A stretch of DNA of 14,906 nt, from the NCBI GenBank assembly GCA_964495595.1, contig CAZBWH010000075.1, positions 1 to 14,906 of the forward strand. The letters run 5' to 3'. This document shows, in pieces, positions 1-7,922 of the stretch. The translations under genes and the position numbers were made by a program. Source of the DNA: CALMFQ01 sp964495595. GTDB taxonomy: Bacteria; Pseudomonadota; Gammaproteobacteria; Burkholderiales; SCOH01. The notes beneath the pieces were generated by a model. That model had not been told where the DNA came from, ran no database searches, and saw only the letters and a list, made by a program, of their open reading frames with translations. Within the stretch, counting starts at the first letter, position 1; each line of letters starts with the position of its first letter.

Positions 1-1189
1 CCTTCAAGGTACGCTTGATCTTCAGCAAATCCCAAGCGGCCTCGCCCTTTGATTCACCCGGTTTTTTCACTTCTACCAAATACATGTCATGCACCATGCG
101 GCCATCTTCGCGAACATATCCGTCCTTGGCAAAAAAGTCGTTGACGCGTGTTGCCTTCATTTTTGCCATCACATCATCAGAGGTATCACCACCGGCAGCC
201 TGTACCGCTTTCAGGTAATGCAGAACAGCGGAATAAACGCCAGCTTGCGAGGATGTAGGCATCTTCTTCATTTGTGCATAGAACTTTTTCGACCAGTCAC
301 GGCTTTCTGCATCCCGATCCCAATAGAAACCAGCGGTAAACTTCATGCCCTGAGCCATATCCAACCCCAGAGCTTTAATATCCGAATCAAAAACCACCAT
401 TCCTATAGGCTCTTGTGTTTCAGTAAACAAACCAAATTCGCGCGCCTGTTTTACTGCGTTGACAAAATCCCCGCCGGCCTGGGCAAAGATAATACCATTG
501 GCGCCCTGTTCCTGGGCCTTGAGCAAATAGGGGGTAAAATCAGTCGATGATGCTGGCACCTTGATTGGCGGGAAGAAAATCTTGCCACCTTTCTTGCGAA
601 CCATATCGGCAGCAAAAAAGATATCTTTGGAAAATGCCTTATCGGTCTTGTCGCCGTAGTCGGTCACCATGATGGTATATGTCTTGATGCCGTCGGCCAG
701 CAGCTCTTTCAAAGTGCCGTGCGAAATCGCATACGAGTCATAGACCCAGTCCAAGGTATAACGCGTACACTCTTCGTTGGTCAACGCCGAGGTTGCAGCA
801 CCCGTCTTGATTGCTATACGCTTCTGCTCTGCGGCGTATTTGGAAACGGCGGTTGCAACCTGGGAATTCATCAGCTCGACAACCATATCGACCTTGGTTC
901 TGTCTTTTTCAAACCAACGCTTGGCAATTGCCAAGCTGGTGTCGACGTCGTTTTTATGATCATCAAAGATCACTTCAACGCGTTTGCCGTTTACCTTGCC
1001 GCCAAAATCCTTGACTGCCATCTGCGCAGCATAAACTGCACCGCGCCCGCCTACGTCGGCATAAACGCCAGACATGTCTGTCAACACGCCGATTTTGACC
1101 ACATCGTCCGACACCCCTGCTGCCTGCCCGAATGGCGCGATTGCCAACGCAATCAAAGAAGCCAGAAGTTTGACGGAATTATTCTTCAT
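1..1189 (-). CDS. Periplasmic substrate-binding protein of a branched-chain amino acid (LivK-type) ABC transporter, 3' end missing
   Basis: This is the ligand-capturing periplasmic component of an ABC importer of the branched-chain amino acid/amide class; the true ligand cannot be read from the sequence. The visible 396 residues start MKNNSVKLLA, followed by a hydrophobic signal peptide ending near FGQAAG. The mature domain opens with VKIGVLTDMSGVYADVGG, the classic first strand and ligand loop of type I periplasmic binding proteins. The lobe motifs IFDDHKND-like and TDYGDKT also fit. The frame runs off the left edge at LKIKRTLK, probably within a few tens of residues of its C-terminus. The ATG at 1187-1189 is preceded by a GAGGGAC ribosome binding site. 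Permease and ATPase genes are not visible here and may lie to the left. It is separated from the fad cluster by a terminator and has its own promoter-like sequence, so it is a separate transcription unit. Confidence 0.9.
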   Translation of the reverse strand, partial: MKNNSVKLLASLIALAIAPFGQAAGVSDDVVKIGVLTDMSGVYADVGGRGAVYAAQMAVKDFGGKVNGKRVEVIFDDHKNDVDTSLAIAKRWFEKDRTKVDMVVELMNSQVATAVSKYAAEQKRIAIKTGAATSALTNEECTRYTLDWVYDSYAISHGTLKELLADGIKTYTIMVTDYGDKTDKAFSKDIFFAADMVRKKGGKIFFPPIKVPASSTDFTPYLLKAQEQGANGIIFAQAGGDFVNAVKQAREFGLFTETQEPIGMVVFDSDIKALGLDMAQGMKFTAGFYWDRDAESRDWSKKFYAQMKKMPTSSQAGVYSAVLHYLKAVQAAGGDTSDDVMAKMKATRVNDFFAKDGYVREDGRMVHDMYLVEVKKPGESKGEAAWDLLKIKRTLK

Positions 1190-1241
1190 CTGTTGTCCCT
1201 CACATTGAGTGATTGCCCGGCACCGGGTAGTTTAGCTTGTT

Positions 1242-1269
1242 CTTATATTAGCAGCTGATAGCGCAACAA
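1242..1269 (-). promoter_or_regulatory. Candidate sigma70 promoter of the substrate-binding protein gene
   Basis: Read on the minus strand there is TTGTTG (1264-1269), a 16-base spacer and TATAAG (1242-1247), about 50 bases before the start codon. The -10 matches consensus at five of six positions and the -35 at three. A short dyad, CCCGG-CA-CCGGG (1216-1227), lies in the resulting leader; its role is unknown. Confidence 0.4.
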
Positions 1270-1300
1270 GCCAAATCGACAAAATACTCTATTCGCCTTC

Positions 1301-1328
1301 AAAAAAAAGGGAAGACCAACGTCTTCCC
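1301..1328 (-). terminator. Rho-independent terminator of the fadN-fadA transcript
   Basis: Read on the minus strand, an 8-bp perfect stem GGGAAGAC/GTCTTCCC with a 4-base loop (1309-1328) is followed by eight T (1301-1308). It lies 25 bases past the thiolase stop codon, which is the normal place for the end of the operon. Confidence 0.9.
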
Positions 1329-1353
1329 TTCTTTATACAACAAACTGCTTAAA

Positions 1354-2559
1354 TTACAGCGCCTGAATGATGCCTGCGGCGCCCATACCGGTACCGATAC
1401 ACATGGTCACCATACCGTACTTTCCTGCCATGCCTTTACGGCGCATACCGTGCAACAGGGTCGCAGTGCGAATCGCGCCAGTTGCACCCAGCGGATGGCC
1501 CAAGGCAATCGCACCGCCCAGCGGATTGATCAGGCTGGTATCCAGATCCAGATCACGGATTACTGCCAACGCCTGAGCTGCAAACGCTTCATTCAGCTCC
1601 ATCCAGGCGATATCGCTCTTCGACAGACCTGCAATCTTCAACGCAGCCGGAATCGCTTCTTTCGGGCCGATACCCATGATTGCCGGTGGAACGCCTTTAA
1701 CTGCGAAGGAAATGAACTTGCCCAGCGGGGTCAGGTTAAACTGCTTCAGGATCTTTTCCGAAACCAGAATTACCGCACCAGCCCCATCGGACATCTGCGA
1801 ACTGTTACCCGCAGTCACCGAACCCTTGGCATCAAATACAGTCTTCAGCTTGGCCAAACCTTCCAGAGTCGTGTCCGGACGCGGCCCCTCGTCGTTGGTC
1901 AGGGTTTTCTTGACGTATTCCACTTCGCCAGTAGCCAGATTCGGGATACGGTAGGTCACGTCCAGCGGAGTAATTTCATCCTTGAATTCACCTGCGGCGA
2001 TAGCAGCAGCAGCACGGCGATGCGACTCAACAGCAAACGCATCCTGATCTGCGCGCGATACATTCCACTGCTGAGCAACTTTTTCTGCCGTCAGGCCCAT
2101 GCCATAAGCGATGGCAAAGTTTTCGTCTTTGGCAAACACTTCCGGATTGATGGAAACCTTGTTTCCCATCATCGGTACCATCGACATCGATTCTGCGCCG
2201 GCAGCGATGACAACATCGGCTTCGCCGGTACGGATACGGTCTGCAGCCATTTGCACGGCATTGATACCGGACGAGCAGTAACGGTTGATGGTTACACCAC
2301 CCACCGTGTTCGGCAAACCGGCCAACAGCACGCCGATGCGCGCCATGTTCAGGCCTTGTTCCGCTTCCGGGAACGCACAACCCACAACACAGTCTTCGAT
2401 CAGGTTCACATCCAGCGCCGGCACCTGAGCCAGCGCACCCTTGATTACGTGAGCCAGCATGTCATCCGGACGCACGTTACGCATCATGCCGCGCGGAGCC
2501 TTACCCACCGGGGTACGGGTCGTCGCGACGATGTAAGCTTCTTGAACTTGCTTGGTCAT
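1354..2559 (-). CDS. fadA: 3-ketoacyl-CoA thiolase (acetyl-CoA C-acyltransferase)
   Basis: A 401-residue type I thiolase that performs the last step of beta-oxidation, splitting 3-ketoacyl-CoA with CoA into acetyl-CoA and a shortened acyl-CoA in the cytoplasm. The nucleophilic cysteine is C95 in NRYCSSGIN, and NEAFAAQ is present. The catalytic histidine is H355 in ALGHPLGATGA and the proton-transferring cysteine is C387 in MCIGTGMGAAG. Length and motifs are complete for the family. The start ATG has GGAG nine bases upstream. It follows the bifunctional dehydrogenase/hydratase gene by 89 bases, and the two products are expected to form the beta-oxidation complex or pathway pair. A biosynthetic acetoacetyl-CoA thiolase is possible from sequence alone, but the neighbouring gene strongly favours the degradative enzyme. 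Confidence 0.93.
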   Translation of the reverse strand: MTKQVQEAYIVATTRTPVGKAPRGMMRNVRPDDMLAHVIKGALAQVPALDVNLIEDCVVGCAFPEAEQGLNMARIGVLLAGLPNTVGGVTINRYCSSGINAVQMAADRIRTGEADVVIAAGAESMSMVPMMGNKVSINPEVFAKDENFAIAYGMGLTAEKVAQQWNVSRADQDAFAVESHRRAAAAIAAGEFKDEITPLDVTYRIPNLATGEVEYVKKTLTNDEGPRPDTTLEGLAKLKTVFDAKGSVTAGNSSQMSDGAGAVILVSEKILKQFNLTPLGKFISFAVKGVPPAIMGIGPKEAIPAALKIAGLSKSDIAWMELNEAFAAQALAVIRDLDLDTSLINPLGGAIALGHPLGATGAIRTATLLHGMRRKGMAGKYGMVTMCIGTGMGAAGIIQAL

Positions 2560-2607
2560 TTAAACAATCTCCAAATTCAGTATCTGTACAACAAACCTTG
2601 GTTTAGG

Positions 2608-2630
2608 CCTCCGCCAACATGCGGCGGAGG
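2608..2630 (-). repeat. GC-rich intercistronic hairpin between the dehydrogenase/hydratase and thiolase genes
   Basis: An 8-bp perfect inverted repeat CCTCCGCC/GGCGGAGG with a 7-base loop occupies the 89-base gap between the two genes. It has no T-tract on the minus strand, so it is not a good intrinsic terminator. It could stabilise the upstream mRNA segment or tune the ratio of the two products. Confidence 0.6.
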
Positions 2631-2648
2631 TAAATACTTGCGTCCGTA

Positions 2649-5021
2649 TCAATTGCGGAGCGGTTTGTTGTTTTGCAGCATGTAGAAGATCCGTTCTTGC
2701 GATTTCGGGTTCTTCAGCAGGCTGATAAAGGCTTTGCGCTCCAGATCCAGCAGCCACTGCTCATCGACCAGCGTACCTGCTTCAACGTCACCACCGGTCA
2801 TCACGTCGGCGATGGTTGCAGCGATGTGATAATCGTGAGCGGAAATGAAGTTGCCTTCTTTCATATTGGTCAGCTGACCGCGAATCGAAGCAGCACCTGC
2901 ACGACCTGCAACCGGAATCGCCTTCAGTTTCAACGGCGGACGGTAGCCAGCTTCAGCCATCGCTATAACCTGCGACTTGGCAACGTGCAGCAACTCGAAC
3001 TCGTTGAATACGACCAGATCGGTCTTGCGCAGGAAGCCGATTTCCTGGCCTTCCTGAGCCGAAGTACCTACCTTGGCGGTTGCAATAGCCAGGAAATAGT
3101 CTTTCAGCGCGGCGAATACATCGCCCTTGGCTTCCTGAGCTGCACGTACCGCGAATTCCTTACAACCGCCACCGCCCGGCAACAGGCCCACGCCTACCTC
3201 AACCAGACCGATATAAGTTTCGAGGTGAGCAACGATCTTGTCGCAGTGCATCGCGAATTCGCAGCCGCCACCGAACACGTAGTTTTTGGTTGCGGCAACG
3301 GTCGGAATGTTGCTGTAGCGCAGGCGCATCGAAGTTGCCTGAAAAGCCTTGACCGACTCGTCGATTACATCCCACTGGCCAGCCATGAACGACGGGCCCA
3401 TTGCCATCAGATCAGCACCAACCGAGAACGGATCTTCGGTTTGCCAGATTACCAGGCCTTTGTAGCCGGCTTCAGCAATGTCAATTGCCTTGTTGACGGC
3501 TTCAATCACAGTCGGGCCAATTGCGTGCATTTTGGACTTGAAGGAGATGATCAGCACACCATCACCTTGAGTCCATACACGTGCGCCATCGTTTTCGTAA
3601 ACGGTTTCGCCGTATACCGGTGCAGCTTCGCCGATCAGGCGAGCCGGGAACAGCTGACGCTTATAAACCGACAGAGTCGAACGCGGTACCATGGCGTTTT
3701 TCGCCGGGCTGAACGAGCCTTCGGCACTGTGCAGCGCGTCGCGCTCGAACACCCAGGCCGGCAATGCGGCGTTGGCGATGGTCTTGCCGGCTTCGATGTC
3801 AGCCTTAACCCATTCGGCAACAGTCTTCAGCCCTGCAGCCTGCCAGGTTTCGAACGGGCCTTCGCTCCAGCCGAAGCCCCAGCGAATGGCCAAGTCAACG
3901 TCACGCGCATTGTCGGCGATATCAGCCAGATGCACGGCGATGTAGTGGAACACGTCGCAGAAAGTCGCCCACAGGAATTGAGCTTGCGGATGATTCGACT
4001 CACGCAATGCTTTGAGCTTGGCGGTGACATCTTTGCTCTTGAGGATTTCCTTGACGCCATCGTCGCCCTTTACGCCAGTTTCAACGTAAGCACCAGTCTT
4101 CGGATCCAGAACCAGTTTGGTCTTGCCATCACGCTTGTAAATACCTGCCTTGGTTTTCTGACCCAACGCACCGGCTTCGATCAGTTTGGTCAACCATTCC
4201 GGGGATTTGAACAGCGGATGCCACGGGTCATTCGGCAGGGTGTCCTGCATGGTCTTGACCACGTGAGCAAAGGTATCTAGACCGACCACGTCAGCGGTGC
4301 GGAAAGTAGCCGACTTCGGACGGCCCAAGCGTGGGCCGGTCAGGTCGTCAACCACATCGAAGCGGATACCGAATTTGTCGGCATTGTGGATACACGCCAG
4401 CATCGAGAACACACCGATGCGGTTTGCGACAAAGTTCGGGGTATCTTTGGCGCGAATCACACCTTTACCCAGCGTGGTCACCAGAAACTCTTCCAGTTGA
4501 TCCAGCATTACAGCTTCAGAAGTGGCACACGGGATGATTTCAACCAGGTGCATGTAGCGGGGCGGGTTAAAGAAATGGATGCCACAGAAACGGCTGCGCA
4601 TCGACTCCGGGCAACCTTCAGCCAGCGTGTTGATCGACAGGCCGGAAGTGTTGGTTGCAAAAATCGCGTTGGCGCCCAGAAACGGAGCAACTTTCTTGAA
4701 CAGATCCAGTTTCCAGTCCATGCGCTCTGCGATCGCCTCAATCACGATATCGCATTCGCGCAGCAGTTCCAGGTTCTGATCATAATTGGCCGGAGTGATG
4801 AAATCGGCTTTTTCTTTGCGGCCAACCGGCGACGGCTTCAGTTTTTTCAGATTGTCGATCGCTTTGAGAACGACACCGTTCGGATTGCCTTCTTTTGCCG
4901 GCAGATCGAACAATACCACCTCAACATTGGCATTCGCCAGATGCGCAGCAATCTGCGCACCCATGACACCGGCACCCAGAACGGCTACCTTGCGAACCAC
5001 AAATTTGGGAGTCTGAGACAT
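2649..5021 (-). CDS. Bifunctional 3-hydroxyacyl-CoA dehydrogenase / enoyl-CoA hydratase, FadN-type domain order
   Basis: A 790-residue fusion enzyme catalysing hydration of 2-enoyl-CoA and NAD-dependent oxidation of 3-hydroxyacyl-CoA. The dehydrogenase comes first: GAGVMG nucleotide-binding loop at residues 16-21, NTSGLS near 124-129, and the catalytic His149-Glu161 pair in GIHFFNPPRYMHLVE. The crotonase domain occupies the C-terminal part: SVGADL oxyanion-hole motif at 533-538 and both catalytic glutamates, E588 in GGGCE and E608 in GLVEVG. This order is the reverse of E. coli FadB and matches Bacillus FadN (about 789 residues). The ATG has GAGGA six bases upstream. The 169 bases separating it from yciA contain no terminator; a weak promoter (TTGGTT, 17 bases, TTTAAT at 5039-5067) is possible but would leave almost no leader. 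A 13-bp dyad, GCTGGATTCCAGC, sits at 5140-5152. Confidence 0.93.
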   Translation of the reverse strand: MSQTPKFVVRKVAVLGAGVMGAQIAAHLANANVEVVLFDLPAKEGNPNGVVLKAIDNLKKLKPSPVGRKEKADFITPANYDQNLELLRECDIVIEAIAERMDWKLDLFKKVAPFLGANAIFATNTSGLSINTLAEGCPESMRSRFCGIHFFNPPRYMHLVEIIPCATSEAVMLDQLEEFLVTTLGKGVIRAKDTPNFVANRIGVFSMLACIHNADKFGIRFDVVDDLTGPRLGRPKSATFRTADVVGLDTFAHVVKTMQDTLPNDPWHPLFKSPEWLTKLIEAGALGQKTKAGIYKRDGKTKLVLDPKTGAYVETGVKGDDGVKEILKSKDVTAKLKALRESNHPQAQFLWATFCDVFHYIAVHLADIADNARDVDLAIRWGFGWSEGPFETWQAAGLKTVAEWVKADIEAGKTIANAALPAWVFERDALHSAEGSFSPAKNAMVPRSTLSVYKRQLFPARLIGEAAPVYGETVYENDGARVWTQGDGVLIISFKSKMHAIGPTVIEAVNKAIDIAEAGYKGLVIWQTEDPFSVGADLMAMGPSFMAGQWDVIDESVKAFQATSMRLRYSNIPTVAATKNYVFGGGCEFAMHCDKIVAHLETYIGLVEVGVGLLPGGGGCKEFAVRAAQEAKGDVFAALKDYFLAIATAKVGTSAQEGQEIGFLRKTDLVVFNEFELLHVAKSQVIAMAEAGYRPPLKLKAIPVAGRAGAASIRGQLTNMKEGNFISAHDYHIAATIADVMTGGDVEAGTLVDEQWLLDLERKAFISLLKNPKSQERIFYMLQNNKPLRN

Positions 5022-5190
5022 AGCTTCCTCAAGAGTGAATTAAAACAACATGAAGTCAACCAACCAAATGCAACTTCAAGTACCAGTGGACACGGCCGCC
5101 CGATCAATTGCCAGCGGATATGCCGACTACACGCACCTGGCTGGATTCCAGCAATTCAGGCATGATCAATCAGCCAGATTAGCACACCTG

Positions 5191-5601
5191 TCAGCAACCG
5201 CAATCCCGCGGCACCTCACGCAATGTGCCATCAAGTGACACGGCTACATAGGTCAACATTGCCTCAGTAACCTTGACACATGTGACCAAGTCAGGGTGTC
5301 GCTGAGCATATACTTCGACCTTAACCGTGATGGATGTTTTGCCAACCCTCAGTCGTTCAGCATAAAAGCTGACCAGATCGCCAACATGAACCGGCTGATG
5401 GAACTGGAAAGCGTTAACGGCGATAGTATTGACCGCACCCAACGCACAGCGCTGCGCTTCGATACTGCCCGCGATATCGCACTGCATCATCATCCAGCCG
5501 CCAAAGATGGCACCATCTGCGTTTGTGTCGACTGGCATTGGCATGATGCGCATGATGGGCATCCGGTCATCCGGCAATGTACAAACCTCGATTTCGGTCA
5601 T
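5191..5601 (-). CDS. yciA: Acyl-CoA thioesterase, YciA-like hotdog fold
   Basis: A 136-residue hotdog-fold thioesterase that hydrolyses acyl-CoA to free acid and CoA in the cytoplasm. The YciA signature is clear: MPVDTNADGAIFGGWMMMQ at residues 22-40, followed by the conserved aspartate D42 in CDIAGSIEA, and the C-terminal TEAMLTYVAV strand. The open frame extends 34 codons further upstream, but that stretch overlaps the preceding regulator gene and looks nothing like the family; the ATG at 5599-5601 gives the usual YciA length of about 130 residues. The gene begins 22 bases after the regulator's stop codon with only a weak ribosome binding site, which suggests the two are co-transcribed and perhaps translationally linked. 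A thioesterase next to beta-oxidation genes could relieve CoA trapping or release acyl chains; this role is inferred. Confidence 0.88.
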   Translation of the reverse strand: MTEIEVCTLPDDRMPIMRIMPMPVDTNADGAIFGGWMMMQCDIAGSIEAQRCALGAVNTIAVNAFQFHQPVHVGDLVSFYAERLRVGKTSITVKVEVYAQRHPDLVTCVKVTEAMLTYVAVSLDGTLREVPRDCGC

Positions 5602-5623
5602 GTCAATCCAGTCTCTGAAAACA

Positions 5624-6274
5624 CTACTTGGCTGCTGGCGCCAACAGGCCGGCCACAACATAAGGCACGACCCTCCGGACGATTTCCTGGGGGTCGCGTG
5701 CACCAGGCACGTTGTGCAATGACATCATGCGAGTCACATCGTTACCTGCAAATGCATAAAAAATCGTACCCATGGCGAACTGCAATCGCCAGAGTATTTC
5801 ATCATTGTCCAGTTGGGGCAGCGCTTCGGCAAGTGCTTGGTGATAACACTCGATTACGTCGGAATAAAGCGTAGGCAGAATTTCGCGCAAGGCACTGTGA
5901 GGTTCGGCAAAGGCCCGTGACATCATGCGGATGAAGATGATGCCTCCTCGCGCAGGATCCTTGGCAAGGCGAATAGCAGGCTTCAGAAACGCTTCAACAA
6001 TTCGACTCACCCCCTGAGCCCCATCAAGCCCCTTGCCGATCAAACGCAACTCTTCGATGCACTCCTGATTATAGGGCGCCAGTCGACGAGAAACGACCCC
6101 TTGATACAGGACTTCCTTTGAGCCAAAGTGGTAGTTCACTGCAGCCAAGTTTACTCCAGCGCGCTGGGTAATCATGCGCAACGAAGTTGCCTCAAACCCC
6201 GACTCGACAAACAATACCTCTGCAGCATCCAGTATTCGAGTCGCCGTGTCTTTGCCACTATCGGAAAATGACAT
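5624..6274 (-). CDS. TetR-family transcriptional regulator resembling PsrA (fatty-acid responsive)
   Basis: A 216-residue TetR repressor. The N-terminal DNA-binding domain covers roughly residues 9-60, with ATRILDAAEVLFVESGF, then the helix-turn-helix TSLRMITQRAGVNLAAVNYHF and GSKEVLYQGV. The segment SLRMIT.RAGVNLAAVNYHFGSK is very close to what I recall of Pseudomonas PsrA, which represses fad genes and is released by long-chain fatty acids. The C-terminal ligand domain also fits in layout (EILWRLQFAMGTIFYAFAG). I chose the ATG at 6272-6274; the open frame extends 18 codons upstream, but that would place the start inside the operator at 6299-6325. It heads the cluster with yciA and the beta-oxidation genes. 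The dyad in front of it suggests autoregulation. PsrA-like identity is well supported; the inducing ligand is inferred. Confidence 0.87.
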   Translation of the reverse strand: MSFSDSGKDTATRILDAAEVLFVESGFEATSLRMITQRAGVNLAAVNYHFGSKEVLYQGVVSRRLAPYNQECIEELRLIGKGLDGAQGVSRIVEAFLKPAIRLAKDPARGGIIFIRMMSRAFAEPHSALREILPTLYSDVIECYHQALAEALPQLDNDEILWRLQFAMGTIFYAFAGNDVTRMMSLHNVPGARDPQEIVRRVVPYVVAGLLAPAAK

Positions 6275-6298
6275 AATATTTTCTTGCCGCGCACAAAT

Positions 6299-6325
6299 CA
6301 AACGATTGTTTGAAACATACGTTTG
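6299..6325. promoter_or_regulatory. Two overlapping PsrA-type operator boxes
   Basis: Box 1 is CAAACGATTGTTTG (6299-6312), a perfect 5+4+5 dyad matching the published PsrA consensus of CAAAC and GTTTG half-sites separated by a few bases. Box 2 is GAAACATACGTTTG (6312-6325), the same layout with one half-site mismatch, sharing one base with box 1. They lie 25 bases upstream of the regulator's start and 127 bases upstream of the divergent dehydrogenase start, so binding could affect both genes. Confidence 0.72.
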
Positions 6326-6361
6326 CAATGTACGCTTGTCAATCTCTTTTCATGATGCAGC

Positions 6362-6386
6362 GCAGCAAAACAGCTGCAATTTTTTT
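6362..6386 (+). terminator. Terminator-like hairpin in the leader of the D-amino acid dehydrogenase gene
   Basis: GCAGC (6362-6366), a 6-base loop and GCTGC (6373-6377) are followed by AA and then seven T (6380-6386). The stem is only 5 bp, so it is a weak candidate. It lies between the operator region and the dehydrogenase start, where it could work as an attenuator, or stop stray transcription. Confidence 0.4.
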
Positions 6387-6452
6387 GTTGCCAGCTATCC
6401 ATGCCGGCAGCAACCTGCGGCGCATCTACCCAACCATGAAAGCCTATTGTCG

Positions 6453-7724
6453 ATGCGAGTAGTTATTCTGGGAGCGGGAATCATCGGCGTAACTAGCGCT
6501 TGGTATCTGCGCAATGCAGGTTTTGATGTCACCGTAATCGACCGGCAGTCTGAAGTGGCCAAAGAAACCAGCCATGCCAATGGTGGGCAAGTCTCTGTCA
6601 GCCAAGCCGAACCATGGGCAAATCCCGAAGCAATACGCAAGATCGTTAAATGGCTTGGGCGAGAAGATGCACCGTTGCTATTCCGAATGCGCGCAGACAT
6701 CGGTCAGTGGCTCTGGGCTTTGCGCTTTTTAAGGGAATGCACTCATAACCGCCATATTCGACATATGCGATCACTGGTAAGTCTGGGGCTATTCAGCCGC
6801 CAATGCTTGCAAAAATTGCGCTCCCGTATTGCGCTGAACTATGAACAGCAATATCTTGGCATTCTTCAGCTTCACAGCAACACCCGAGATTTAGAATCTG
6901 CGATTGAGACTGCACGACTGATGTCTGAATGGGGCCTTGAGCGAACATTGGTCAATACGCATGAAATGTGCAAGATCGAGCCGGCTCTTGCTTCGTGCGC
7001 CCAATCATTGCTCGGCGGAATTTATTGCCCATCAGACGAATCTGGCAATGCGCATATTTTCACCAAGCAACTGGCGGCCCATGCGCTTGAAGCAGGAGTA
7101 TCGTTTGCGCATGATTGTTCAATTCGTCGCTTCAACACCGCTGGAAACAAGATTCGATCGGTCGAACTATTGCAATCCGGACATGCCAGCCCGCACACGC
7201 TAACCGCCGATGCATTTGTAGTGGCATTAGGTAGTTATAGCCCGCTATTGCTTGCACCATTGGGTATCAAAATCCCAATCTTCCCAGTAAAAGGGTACTC
7301 GATCACAGTCCATCTGAATAACGGAACCCAAGCCCCTTTCACCAGTCTGACCGATGAAAGTCACAAACTCGTCTTTTCGCGACTGGGCAACCGACTTCGC
7401 GTCGCAGGAACGGCTGAACTCACTGGCTATGACACCACTATCCGACAATCTCGTTGCCAAGCGATTCTCGCAAGAACGATTAACCTGTTTCCTTCGCTTG
7501 GCAACGCTTCACATATTGACTACTGGTCCGGGCTACGCCCGGCAACACCGAATAATATGCCACTGATCGGTCGGCACCCCGACTGGGAAAATCTGTACCT
7601 CAACACGGGGCATGGCACGCTTGGCTGGACTCTCAGCTGCGGTTCAGCCGCCGCTCTGGCGGATCTGATGCAAGCCAGACATCCCGACGCTGACTTTCCT
7701 TTCCTTGCCAGCCGTTCATTTTGA
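6453..7724 (+). CDS. dadA: D-amino acid dehydrogenase (FAD-dependent, DadA-like)
   Basis: A 423-residue flavoprotein predicted to oxidise D-amino acids to 2-oxo acids and ammonia, passing electrons to the respiratory chain at the inner membrane. The FAD-binding motif GAGIIG is at residues 7-12, with VTVIDR ending the second strand. The DadA-type SHANGGQVS follows, then VKGYSITV, and near the C-terminus GLRPATPNNMPLIGR and LNTGHGTLGWTLSCGSA. These align well with E. coli DadA (432 residues). The open frame continues 93 codons upstream without homology and overlaps the divergent regulator, so I chose ATG 6453, whose product begins directly with MRVVILGAG. The ribosome binding site is weak (GAAAG). 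No alanine racemase (dadX) gene accompanies it, unlike the classical dad operon. It is the only complete plus-strand gene here and is divergent from the PsrA-like regulator. Confidence 0.9.
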   Translation: MRVVILGAGIIGVTSAWYLRNAGFDVTVIDRQSEVAKETSHANGGQVSVSQAEPWANPEAIRKIVKWLGREDAPLLFRMRADIGQWLWALRFLRECTHNRHIRHMRSLVSLGLFSRQCLQKLRSRIALNYEQQYLGILQLHSNTRDLESAIETARLMSEWGLERTLVNTHEMCKIEPALASCAQSLLGGIYCPSDESGNAHIFTKQLAAHALEAGVSFAHDCSIRRFNTAGNKIRSVELLQSGHASPHTLTADAFVVALGSYSPLLLAPLGIKIPIFPVKGYSITVHLNNGTQAPFTSLTDESHKLVFSRLGNRLRVAGTAELTGYDTTIRQSRCQAILARTINLFPSLGNASHIDYWSGLRPATPNNMPLIGRHPDWENLYLNTGHGTLGWTLSCGSAAALADLMQARHPDADFPFLASRSF

Positions 7725-7876
7725 GAATCTAAGCAGCTCACATCTGACCTTGTACTTGCAAGTGCCAGAGCATGCTGGGAGCAATCAAAAAAATGTATTG
7801 TATAGAGAGTCATGCCTTGTAGTGCCAGCAAAGGACTTGCATCCTCAAGTAAGGACACCCTGCTGGGTACACCCAT

Positions 7877-7904
7877 AAAAAAAGGCTGCGACAGCAGCCT
7901 TTTT
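7877..7904. terminator. Bidirectional intrinsic terminator between convergent dadA and rplI
   Basis: GGCTGC (7884-7889), loop GACA and GCAGCC (7894-7899), flanked by an A-run on the left (7877-7883) and five T on the right (7900-7904). Because the A and T runs extend the stem, it reads as an intrinsic terminator on both strands. It serves the ribosomal operon ending 19 bases to its right and the dehydrogenase gene to its left. The remaining roughly 150 bases towards dadA hold no recognisable gene. Confidence 0.93.
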
Positions 7905-7922
7905 AGCTTAAGCAAGCCAAAC

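Noticed and set aside
1450..5165. Long open frames on the plus strand opposite the thiolase and dehydrogenase/hydratase genes (up to 535 codons).
   Set aside because: Both minus-strand genes show complete families with all catalytic residues. The plus-strand translations have no recognisable domains and arise from codon bias on the other strand.
5022..5190. Search for a second PsrA-type box in front of the dehydrogenase/hydratase gene.
   Set aside because: No paired CAAAC/GTTTG half-sites were found. Only a 13-bp dyad GCTGGATTCCAGC (5140-5152) and a weak promoter-like sequence are present.
6174..6452. Ninety-three-codon upstream extension of the D-amino acid dehydrogenase frame.
   Set aside because: It overlaps the start of the divergent regulator and the operator, and has no resemblance to DadA. 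The family N-terminus begins exactly at ATG 6453.
7750..7860. Two loosely similar segments containing AGTGCCAG in the dadA-rplI gap, considered as a direct repeat.
   Set aside because: Similarity breaks down after about eight bases, there is no regular spacing, and a chance match is the simplest explanation.
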